Of a DNA stretch of 26,270 nt, positions 18,710 through 26,270 are shown one piece after another. The position numbers and the translations under genes were made by a program. The notes below the pieces were generated by a model. The model searched no databases and was not told the DNA's origin. It saw only the letters and a list, made by a program, of their open reading frames with translations. This stretch comes from Gnetum montanum (taxonomy: Eukaryota > Streptophyta > Gnetopsida > Gnetales > Gnetaceae), in the NCBI GenBank assembly GCA_015680685.1, contig MNCI01038224.1:88279-114548 (forward strand), written 5' to 3'. Within the stretch, counting starts at the first letter, position 1. Every line of letters begins with the position of its first letter.

Positions 18710-19420
18710 CCTCTCATCTCAAGTGGGACCCTAAATGAGTGGTCAAGATCGACGTCGTGCCTAAATTCCCATCAGAGGTGATAGAGGTACCTCATCGTGT
18801 ATATGACAAGGCAAGCCTGTGTTTTGTACTTAGCATGCTCCATGTGGGAATGCAGGCACATGAACGAAGACCTCTAGAAACAGGTTTAGAGACTTGAGAA
18901 GGAGAAGGCCAACCTGACCACCAAGGTAGGAGATCTTCATTCTAGGAATTAATTCCTGTTGGCCTGAGATACCAACAATGGTAGTTGGTGCACGGCCATC
19001 ATTGACTATGCAAGGTATTGAACGGTCGTGCGGTGCAACAACGAGGCCACTCATGAGATAATAGAGCAATGCATGCAAATGGACTTGTTAGCCTAGAAGA
19101 ACCAAGACTAGAAAGATTACAACACCAAGGTTTACAAGTGGGGTTAGGCACAGAAAAACCACAAGCATATGTATAAGCTAGAACGTGCCACCTACCATAA
19201 CCTATATAGGGATGCCTCAGTCAAGTCGCATACCTACAAGGTATTTGTTGATACTATTAGTGCTTTTGGGGCTTACGACAAGTTCATGCAATAGGTGACA
19301 GTGAGAAAATCTCCCAAAAAGGAAGTGACCTTCCCTGTAGGTGAAACCACCGCTACCACCTTTTCTCCGAGACCTCCAAAGTGGACATCCATAGAGAAGA
19401 AACAAATGGTCATAGCGTAG

Positions 19421-19588
19421 CAGCCGACCATTTATTTGAATCCAAAGAATTTTACAAACATTATTAATTTGTAATATATAAAATGAAATACAAGGATATT
19501 TATTTTGCTTATGTGTTATGTGTTAAATCTATTTTTATTTTATTCTATTTTATTTTTATTCATGAATTAAATTCTCTAGAAGCATCTC
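19421..19588. other. AT-rich stretch between antisense ORF B and the GGCC repeat
   Basis: It is rich in TTTTATTTTA-type sequence with no gene. It corresponds in position to the AT-rich flank 779-1102 of copy A and could hold the 3' end of the antisense transcript. Confidence 0.5.
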
Positions 19589-19755
19589 GTTTTAGTTTTA
19601 GGCCATCTCGGGCCATAATGGTAGTTTAAGGCCATTCCGGGCCATCGCTAGTTTTAGGCCATTTTGGGCCATTGGTAGTTTTAAGCCGTTTTAGGCTATT
19701 GGATGATGATAAGGTAAAATTTTGAGAATTTTAGGCCTTAGTGGGCCATAGTGTG
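19589..19755 (-). repeat. Degenerate 30-bp repeat, GGCC / TAAAACTAGC type (copy 2)
   Basis: On the + strand the units read TAGTTTTAGGCCATTTTGGG followed by CCATTGG and similar, about five copies. They separate gag-protease of element II (ending 19919) from antisense ORF B (ending 19420). Confidence 0.85.
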
Positions 19756-19918
19756 AAGTAAACAATGGATGTTATGCAAACGGTTTTAAGAATAAGTTAG
19801 ACACTTGAATGTGAAGCGAAGATGAAACAAATGCATAATAAGCATTAATTGGGTAAGGAGCAGTGGAGTGGTTACACTACATGAGTAATGATCATCCTCG
19901 TAGCTACTTTTTAACCCA

Positions 19919-20738
19919 TCATGGGCTTGGCGACACGTAAGGATGAGAGTCTTTATTGTGGTATTCTTCTACATCGTCGTCTACCACTTGAAAAGGAAAT
20001 TCGGCCCACGTAGTTTCATTTTTCAAGCTAGCGTCTTGGGCTGACTCATCTGCCAAAAAAGTCACTTCAGTGAAGATAGGTACTTTGTTCTTAGAGGTTA
20101 TGACCTCTGAATCTTGCTCCATATCAGCGTTATTTATTTCCTGGGTTACCACATCATCATCGTGGATCACCACCTCCCTGCCCGCGTAGGGTAAGTGGAT
20201 TTCTTGATGTATGGGTGAAGAGACGGCCCTAAGTTGGGCTAACCAAGACCTCCCCAAGGTTAGGTTAAACCTAAGCATCTCTTCTATCATGATGAACATT
20301 GCACTCATGGGGAACTGGTCCCTTGCCACAAAGTCAATGTGGATAGTGCCTTTCACCACTACCCATGCTCCATTGAATGACTTCAGGCATGATGTTGTCA
20401 TGGGTCCACTAAACCTAGTTTGTCCACTATAGGAAATGGGATGATGTTTGTAGCAGCCCCATCATCAACATGTACTCTTTGGATCTTGTGTTGACTGACC
20501 CAAATTGTGATGAATAGGGGTGTTGTCATCTCCTGACCCTTTTCAAGGTCATCCTTAATGGACTCGTCATGGAATGTCAAATGTGATGGTGATGGTTCTT
20601 CGGGCATAGCAGGGAGCATGACTACATGCATTTCCTTCTCCTTTGCTGGCATGTTCTCATCAACCAGTATGGACGTTAACATGTAAACCAAAGCCTCGTG
20701 ATGTGCAATAGAAGTCATCACCAAAAGGTTGTGTTCTT
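19919..20738 (-). pseudogene. pro: Aspartic protease region, element II
   Basis: Two overlapping frames (20724-20398, then 20401-19919) show one frameshift near 20400. The active-site motif is VHVDDGAATNIIPF (about 20465), D-D-G-A in place of the more usual D-T/S-G. It is followed by KLGLVDP and, in the second frame, FNGAWVVVKGTIHIDF, LTLGRSWLAQLRAVSSPIHQ and LPYAGREVVIHDDDV. This last part is the standard Tat/Ogre continuation of protease (LGRPW...PSTLHQ...KFP type). The C-terminal part has HPYVSPSP. It ends just before the GGCC repeat. No RT follows, since RT begins after the antisense ORF. Confidence 0.82.
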
Positions 20739-21936
20739 CTATTTTAGAGCCTGTTTGACCTGAGTAAGACCACTTAGTAGGTCTTGCCTACCTTCCTGTT
20801 GTTTACTGCCCCTCTCTTCTTCCATTCGTCCAAGAAGATAAATTTCTTGAGGAGAAGCAGTTTCATATTTGGGGCCAAACTCTTTTGGTCGGGGTGGCAA
20901 TCGTGTGCATGTAGTGACGTTAACGTTTGGTGATGAGACGGGTGTAGGTGTAGAGGATGAAGGGGAAGGCTTGGAAGGACTTGGGGTAGTACATTCCTTG
21001 GATGTTTCATCTGTCAAACACTCCTCCCATTTTCTTGAAAGGGAAGGCTGAGCTGCCATTTTATGTTGGCTTTGTGGGATGGGGGCAGTTGAGTGTTTTG
21101 GCCCCCTAATGACAAATGGGGTTTGTGGCGTTAGTGCAGGTAGTGGTGCACTTTTGAGTACGAAGGGTGTAGGGGCGAATGCCTAAGGAGGAACTTTAAG
21201 AACAAATGGCCATTGCAGTGTCTTGTTTGCCATTTTTGGTGTTGCTATGCCAAGTTGAGGTGCATGAATCACAAACAGTTGTTGTGGTGGTTCTGGATTA
21301 CCATCTACGCCAATTGTGTTGATAAGGTACCCCGCATCGTTAGTGTTGAGGGGGTTCTTATAAACATGCATGGATTGATTCTCGAGGTGGATAGGGTTTC
21401 TTTGGTCCAGCACCAACTTCCCTTGATCAATCATCCATTGAATGTCATCTTTTAAGGCTAGATAGTAATCCGTATCATGACCACAAAGTTGGTGGTAGTC
21501 GTAAAATTGCTTCAGCCAGAAATTCTTAGGAACTAGGGGCTCATTGGGCATAGCCAAGGAGGGGTTCCTAAGGAGTTCACAATACCACTGATGTCTTTTG
21601 GTTTCCTCCTTTGACATCCACTTGTGTTGGATGTATCTAGCCCCCAACAATTGCTTCAGAAGTTCTGAAGGCTTGACAGCTAGAGACATGTATTTGGAAC
21701 AATCTTCACGCTCGAAGTTTGGTTTAGCTAGGGTTAATGCCTCTGGTGGTAATATCGAAGGTTGGGCAATGTTACTTGGATTAGGCATCGGGTTAGTTGA
21801 TGCTGTTGTTTCTTTCTTATTATTATTGTTGTTGGGCTTTGCCTCATTTGCCACGGTGGCCAGTGTGGCTGTTGCAGCTTTGCCCTTGTCTTTGTCTTTT
21901 TTAGTATATGCATTCTTGTATACCTACACCTAGCAG
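20739..21936 (-). pseudogene. gag: Gag, element II (C-terminal part nearly open)
   Basis: A 223-residue open stretch (21854-21183) is preceded in the same frame by a Lys-rich part (KKDKDKGKAAT), which runs back to the junction near 21930. A stop at 21183 is followed in frame by 21059-20739, with SKECTTPSPSKPSPSSSTPT and FGPKYETASPQEIYLLGRME. The conserved core is KPSELLKQL, RYIQHKWMSKEETKRHQWY and FYDYHQLCGHDTDYYLALKD, then IDQGKLVL. The motif YDYHQLCGH corresponds to the Tat Gag Cys-His motif, but the first Cys is Tyr here. The N-terminal half of Gag is missing at the head-to-head junction. Confidence 0.85.
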
Positions 21937-21945
21937 CAATGGTAG
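21900..21945. other. Head-to-head junction of elements II and III inside gag
   Basis: Left of about 21925 the minus strand encodes gag of element II. Right of it the + strand encodes gag of element III. Both frames stay open up to this region, so each gag is cut in its N-terminal variable part and both 5' LTRs are missing. The arms are clearly related at protein level but well diverged in DNA. CTATACCTACACCT-like sequence is present both at the junction (about 21919) and about 100 bases inside element III (22018). Confidence 0.6.
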
Positions 21946-22870
21946 CAAAAACAGCAAGAAACCAGTCATACCCACAACTAACCCTGCACCCAAGCAGGGC
22001 CATGTACTGCAAACTGCTATACCTACACCTGAGACATCTACGTAAACCAAACCCAACTTTGAGCACAAAGACTGCTCAAAGTACACCCCACTACCCCTTA
22101 AGCCTTCAGAACTCCTGAAGGAACTGTTGGCAGCGGGATACATCCAACATAAGAAGATGTTGGAAGAAGAAAACGTGAGACATCAACGCTACTCTGAGCT
22201 CATTAAGAACCCCTATTTTGCCCTGCCAAATGAGCCTCTACTTCCCAAGGATTTCAGGCTGGACAGGTTTTGTGACTACCACCAACAGTGTGGTCACAAC
22301 ACTGATTATTATCTGGCATTGCAGGATGAAATCCAAAGATTAATTGACTAGGGGAAGCTGGTGCTAGACGAAAGTAACCTAGTGTGCCCTGAAAACCAAT
22401 CTATGTATGTCTACATAGATCCCCTCAACACCAACAATGCTAGTTACATAATCAACGCCATCAGCATTGAGAGTGATCCTAGGCCACCCCGGTAGCCATT
22501 CATGGTCCATGTGCCTCAACATAGTGCACCAGCACCACCAGCGGCTAGTCCAAGCTCACAGCAACCATTCATCCTGAAAGTTCCACCACATTCGTCATCA
22601 AGGGATCAATGCCCTCAACAGCCCCTACCCTACGCAATGCAGCTGAACAGCCTTCTCGCCCCACAAGGTGAGAAGTCCACTTTGTGGGCGAAACATCGAA
22701 GGGAAGTACCGTCAAAGGTACCCCCAAGCCTATGTCTTTGCCCCATGCATCTGTACCTTCACCACCAAAGATGAAGGTTGACACGACTATGCAGCCTACA
22801 TCACTCTGCCAACAAGGATCTGAACCTAGATTTGAAGTCACCTCTCCTCAAGAAATTCATCTTCTGGGAT
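21940..22870 (+). pseudogene. gag: Gag, element III
   Basis: It is paralogous to gag of element II: KPSELLKELLAAGYIQHKKM, NPYFALPNEPLLPKDFRL, then FCDYHQQCGHNTDYYLALQD (about 22269-22328), which keeps the first Cys that element II lost. Stops in the same frame are a TAA near 22047, a TAG near 22349 (before GKLVL) and a TAG near 22495. A Pro/Ser-rich linker follows (PQHSAPAPPAASPSSQQP), and after a frameshift near 22680 come FEVTSPQEIHLLG and a TGA. Translation would begin upstream of the junction, so no start codon can be assigned. Confidence 0.85.
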
Positions 22871-23827
22871 GAATAGAAGAGGAAGAAAGCATCAAACAGG
22901 AAGGTGGCCAAGACTTTTTGGATGCCCTCACATAGGTCAAACAAGCTTTAAAACAAAAAAACATTGCATTGATCTTGTACGACCTAATCATGTCATCTAT
23001 CACACATCGCAAAGCTTTGATCCGCATGTTGACAATGACTCTAGTCAATGAAGACCTCGTGGAGGAAGAAGCGATCTACTCGGTCATGCTTCCCTCCATG
23101 CCTTTACAATCAGAACAACCTCAACTAACCTTCCATGATGACACCATTAGGGAAGGCCCCGAGAGGGATCAGGTGACTACGATGCCCCTTTTCATCACAA
23201 TTTGGGTTGGCCAACACCGGATCCAAAGGGTACACATTGATGATGGGGCCTTCACAAATTTCATCCCCTTCCCCATTGTGGATAGGCTTGGCTTGGTCGA
23301 CAAGATCAAACCCATGATGACCTCATGCATGAGGTCATTCAATGGGGCAAGGTTCGTGGTAAAGGGCACAGTTCACATGAACTTCGTAGCAGGGGGACCA
23401 GTTCCCCACAAACGCAACGTTTATCATGGTCGAGGAAATGCCTAGTTTTAACTTGATCTTTGAGAGATCATGGTTAGCAAAACTTAGGGATATTTCCTTA
23501 CCCATACACCAGGAAATCCACCTGCCATACGCAGGCAAAGAAGTGGTGATCCATGGTGACGAAGTAGCAACACAAGCAATTCACAATGTAGGTGTGGAAC
23601 AAGGCTCAAATGTCATAAATTCTGAGAATGAAGCACATGTAGCAATCTACATTGATTACCCACCAGAGGGGTTAGCTCAGCTAGTTGATCCCCAAAATGA
23701 AAACGCATGGACTGAGTTGCCCTTCCAAGTGGGAGGCGACAACATAGACAAGGGCCCTAGTGGAACGTCTCGGCCTTACGTCTCACTCAACCTGTGTTGG
23801 GTCAAGAAGCAGCTTTGCCTAGTGTAG
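22871..23827 (+). pseudogene. pro: Aspartic protease region, element III
   Basis: The active site VHIDDGAFTNFIPF has D-D-G at 23239-23247. It is followed by IVDRLGLVDKIKPMM, SFNGARFVVKGTVHMNFVAG, and after a frameshift near 23430 by MPSFNLIFERSWLAKL, ISLPIHQEIHLPYAGKEV and VIHGDEVATQAI. The end (SRPYVSLNLCWVKKQL) reaches a TAG at 23825-23827. The overlapping GTAACC at 23827-23832 is also present at the matching place in element II and might be a splice donor, but weakly. As in element II, no RT follows, and the GGCC repeat begins 50 bases later. Confidence 0.83.
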
Positions 23828-23874
23828 TAACCTCACTGCTTCCTGCCCATACATTACTCATATGCTTCCATGCT

Positions 23875-24052
23875 ACGACCTGAAACGGCCTAAAACTAGT
23901 GACATGCAATGGCCCGAAATGACCTAAAACTACACTATGGCCCGAAACGGCCTAAAACTAGCATAAGTTACCAGTTAGCCATTGCTCAAGTTGTTTATGC
24001 ATCATCTCTTTGGCATGTTACGCAATGGCCTGAAATGGCCTAAAACTAGCAC
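23875..24052 (+). repeat. Degenerate 30-bp repeat, GGCC / TAAAACTAGC type (copy 3)
   Basis: Units read CGACCTGAAACGGCCTAAAA and CTAG, then AATGGCCCGAAATGACCTAA and similar, four clear ones with one gap. They lie between protease of element III and the 3' end of antisense ORF C, as in element II. Confidence 0.85.
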
Positions 24053-24306
24053 ATGAAAGCATGAACATTTTATATAAAATGCACGTGTGCAATACACAAG
24101 TTAGCGCAAAATCCTCTTACTTTATTCAAAATTGTTGTTTTTCAATGTTTGCATTACACAAAGTGGAAAAATCCAAAATTTCAAATTTTTGAAAAAAATC
24201 CCATGCAATCATGGGTTATCTCTATTCACGTTTTTTTCATCATCCGTTCCTTCATCATTACCTTATGCATCGCCTTCCCCTACTTTTTCCCTCGCTTGCT
24301 CTTCAT

Positions 24307-24343
<37 letters not shown>

Positions 24344-24404
24344 CCCCCCCGCCGCANAGTGGTTAGTTAGAGCAACAAATGCAAACTATGACTGAGCATA
24401 AACA
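24053..24404. other. Spacer with poly-C run and an ambiguous base
   Basis: AT-rich spacer without a gene. A run of 35 C (24308-24342), then C/G-rich sequence and an N at 24357. Such a run beside an unresolved base is most likely a sequencing or assembly weakness, and the true length is uncertain. The open frames reading poly-proline through it are not genes. The position matches the AT-rich 3' flank of the antisense ORF in the other copies. Confidence 0.7.
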
Positions 24405-25252
24405 TCAACATGGTAGAAAGTGACTAACTCGAGAAGGTCTTGCGTCTGTCTCGAAGGGTATCTGATCTAAATCAAGCTTGAGACAATGATAGACCTCCTC
24501 TGCCATGATATCTACACAATGCCTCTTGCCTGGTGTAGCATCTGCTGTAGCAACTCTCTTCCTTTTGGTGGATGTCAGCCTCGATGAACCCAAAGAAAAG
24601 GGGACAGTTGTGGTCTCTCTTGTTTGGAGGGCCACCTTCTAGTCAGGATATTTCATGACCTTGACCTACTCTTTAAACCTAGTGTATGCCTCAGAAGTAT
24701 CAATGGCATTTACGAATGCTTCGTACGTAAATGCCTCTACAGCAGTGTCTTCATATAACTTACGATGGGTGACATTTTCCTATTTATACATGTGCTTATG
24801 GTTTCTTTAGGTCTACCCCCATTCGAAAATCTTGGCACTGATGTCTTTTAGATCCTAACACTTCTAGTCTAGCAGGTTCATCTGCATCTACTGCTCTATC
24901 AGTTCGTGGGTAGTCTTCACATTCTAACACGTAACTATTCAAAACTTGGCATGGTCTACCATATTTGTGCACCAATACTCATTGTTAGTGCTGCGAGCCA
25001 TGAGGAATTCGTTCCTCAATTTGAGGTCCTCCACCTCGGCCCTCAGGTCAGCTTCCCTCTGCTTTATCCTCTAGGATCTTTTCCATAGCTCTTTGTTGGT
25101 ACGCTTACACTCCCACAGAGAGCGTGCTGAGTGCAAAGCGCATTTATAGACCTCGTCGTATGCATGACGAGACAACTCAGTCACTTCTGACAGGAATGTG
25201 GACATAGCACCGACTTTCAAAGGTCATGTCAAGTCCTATTTAAGTCAAGAGG

Positions 25253-25356
25253 CTGCCATGACACAAGTAACATACCAGTTGTATTAGCATAGCTTAAGTA
25301 GAAAATGCAAGAAATTTTAGCATAACAATGTGAGAGTAAATAGCACTACTACTTAC
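25253..25356 (-). other. Candidate intron in antisense ORF C after the DPEVG motif
   Basis: Minus strand donor GTGG|GTAAGTAG at 25356, branch-like CTAAT in ATGCTAATAC, and acceptor CATGGCAG ending at 25253 give 104 bases. The donor position is the same as in copy B (18621), and the split codon is the same (1+2). Confidence 0.6.
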
Positions 25357-25887
25357 CCACTTCAGGGTCCAGCTGTTGAAGGTGATTAATCATGTCGTCA
25401 ACAATCCCCTGCATAAACACGAATTTGTTGGGGATTTCAGCCCAGGATCCTGCTTGAACTAGAGGGGGCCCCATGGCATCAGTAGTAGCATTTGTCACAT
25501 AACCAAACACATCAGTAATGACCAAAATTAACTAAGACAAGGCAAACATATTTTTGAACTCACCAACATTTGGTTGCGGTCTCTCTTCTAGCTAATGCAA
25601 AATGATGGAGGAAGCCTCGCCGAAAGTTCCTCCCAGGTCCCTGTGGACCTCCCCTTCATGCGCTAGCGCTTTTCCTTTAAGGAGACCAGCATCTTTTTTA
25701 TTCAAGGGAGACTCCTCAATAGGAGGGTTCTCCCTAATAACAAGAGCCCCTACCCTAGCTGCAGGAGCTTTCTACTTGTCGACCAGGGCCCTTCTCTCTG
25801 AGACTAGGGCCCCTGCATCTTTATTTGTCATCCCTGTCTTAAGGGCCAACACCTCTTCATCACCTTCTTCTTCTTCTTCTTCTTCCT

Positions 25888-26021
25888 CTGCTAGCAAAGA
25901 AGCAAGTTCGCATTAGTTCAAAATCCTTTATCCCAAAGTAGGTGCTACGCTATGCTACATCGCCTACCATGGCATAGTGTAGCAAGAAATAACAAAGTAA
26001 GCACTAAACAAAACTGCTTGC
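25888..26021 (-). other. Candidate intron in antisense ORF C with GC donor and TAGC hairpin
   Basis: The minus strand reads ATTG|GCAAGCAG at 26021 and the acceptor CTTTGCTAGCAG ends at 25888, giving 134 bases. The donor is GC where A and B have GT. This is either a rare GC-AG intron or one decay mutation. The hairpin GCTACGCTATGCTA with GGCATAGTGTAGC (25944-25983) lies inside, as in copy B. Confidence 0.55.
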
Positions 26022-26270
26022 CAATGGGGGGTTACGTCCTCTGCAATTTCAGCCACAGTCTTCACCCCTTCCCCTCCTCCATGCAAAGGGTGTCCCTAGC
26101 TAGGGGAGGCCTCTTCTACAGAAACTTGCTGGCCACAGTCTCCACCATGAGACGTTCACCCCATGACATGCTACCATCTACGGTGGGGGACGTCTTGCCT
26201 ACATTGTCTTGGCTGCGAATGTTGCGGGCCACCCGATCCTTCGTCGTTAAAGAAAATGACTCCCCGATTA

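Larger units (their letters stand above)
17160..19420 (+). pseudogene. Antisense ORF of the retrotransposon, copy B (opposite to element II)
   Basis: It matches copy A from about 17160, where it has lost its 5' part. Blocks: 17160-17821 with CPIFHACAFPKLLSQGKI, KPWIFQVF, VEEPPHTDEGRGKKL; 17966 to about 18400 with an acidic Glu-rich stretch, then KEHMSIKDVATLLGQLE and PPAITPEGLLG; about 18500-18620 with FTFMEGVVNDMINCL and VDPEVG; and 18710-19420 with a charged coiled-coil-like part, HTYKVFVDTISAFGAYDKF and KEVTFPVGETTATTFSPRPP. Two candidate introns fall between blocks. A third gap, near 18400-18500, starts at GTAGGAGC but has no acceptor that fits the phase. Several TAG/TGA stops make it a pseudogene. 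Function unknown. Confidence 0.65.
13390..21925 (-). mobile_element. Element II: decayed Tat-group Ty3/gypsy retrotransposon on the minus strand
   Basis: Reading right to left: gag-protease (21936-19919), GGCC-type repeat (19755-19589), an ORF on the opposite strand (19420-17160), a 770-base foreign or leader-like segment (about 17150-16380), RT from its middle to integrase (16350-13686), and a 30-bp repeat tail. The 5' end is cut at the head-to-head junction with element III, and the front half of RT together with the start of the antisense ORF is missing at 16350-17160. No LTR was identified. Pol from about 16170 to 13686 stays in one frame and is broken only by stops. Confidence 0.75.
21925..26270 (+). 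mobile_element. Element III: decayed Tat-group Ty3/gypsy retrotransposon, runs off the right edge
   Basis: Order on the + strand: gag-protease (to 23827), GGCC-type repeat (23875-24052), a poly-C run with an ambiguous base, then the antisense ORF (minus strand, 26270-24405, continuing outside). By comparison with elements I and II, RT-integrase should follow beyond 26270. The gag 5' part and the LTR are missing at the junction with element II. Confidence 0.7.
24405..26270 (-). pseudogene. Antisense ORF of the retrotransposon, copy C (5' end outside)
   Basis: Read on the minus strand from 26270. A block matches A and B (VARNIRSQDNVGKTSPTVDG), then comes an intron with GC donor (26021-25888). 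Next is a Glu run encoded by a GAA/GAG microsatellite, a long diverged acidic region, FVFMQGIVDDMINHLQQLDP followed by EVG, an intron (25356-25253), and a charged coiled-coil-like part (ADLRAEVEDLKLRNEFLMAR, STNNEYWCTNMVDHAKF). The C terminus has TTTVPFSLGSSRLTSTKRKR. KRKRV and GKRH resemble a nuclear localisation signal, but A and B lack it. Stops (TAG, TGA) are frequent. The intron seen after GLLG in A and B appears to be absent here. Confidence 0.65.

Noticed and set aside
20774-21051. Further ORFs on both strands over the Ser/Pro-rich linker of gag in element II
   Set aside because: They are other-frame readings of the same gag linker, which is identified by SPQEIYLLGRME and its partner in element III.
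24132-24395. Poly-proline ORFs through the C run
   Set aside because: They depend on a homopolymer of doubtful length and contain the ambiguous base.

Overview
The window looks like nuclear DNA from a land plant with a large, repeat-rich genome. I see no host gene, tRNA, rRNA or bacterial feature. Almost everything recognisable belongs to decayed Ty3/gypsy LTR retrotransposons of the Tat group (the Ogre/Retand-like side). The main evidence is the RT sequence around FMNGFLGYNQI, two successive RNase H domains (a degenerate one followed by an archaeal-type one), a C-x2-H...GH-type Gag motif and a D-D-G-A protease. I cannot name the species.

Three copies lie in alternating orientation. Element I (+) fills the left side to about 10330: an antisense ORF (4696 to 1103, minus strand), then RT/RNase H/archaeal RNase H/integrase (6362-9771), then a 30-bp repeat tail. 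Its gag-protease would lie left of the window. Element II (minus) runs from about 21925 down to 13400: gag-protease (21936 to 19919), a GGCC-rich repeat, an ORF on the opposite strand (17160-19420), then pol (16350 to 13686) and the same type of tail. Element III (+) runs from about 21925 off the right edge: gag-protease (to 23827), GGCC-rich repeat, then the antisense ORF again (26270 to 24405). Elements II and III meet head to head inside gag. The tails of I and II face each other across 10330-13400.

The most interesting point is the shared order: gag-protease, then a GGCC/TAAAACTAGC repeat, then an ORF on the opposite strand, then RT-RNaseH-integrase. In described Tat elements with an antisense ORF (for example Grande or RIRE2) that ORF lies after integrase. 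Here it lies between protease and RT. This is where Ogre elements carry an intron, and a good 3' splice site sits just before the RT frame at 6341-6361. The antisense ORF is itself split by what look like spliceosomal introns. Donors occur at matching points in different copies, and the reading phase is kept across them. No copy is intact: every one carries premature stops, and several carry frameshifts.

The rest is repeats and spacer: a 34-bp AT-rich array (85-425), TAGC-rich blocks and hairpins, two related minus-strand segments with TATA boxes (10690-11480 and 16390-17000) that may be LTR or leader sequence, a cluster of GCGTATACGC palindromes (17049-17150), an imperfect inverted repeat (12555-12670), and a poly-C run next to an ambiguous base (24308-24357) that is probably a sequencing problem.
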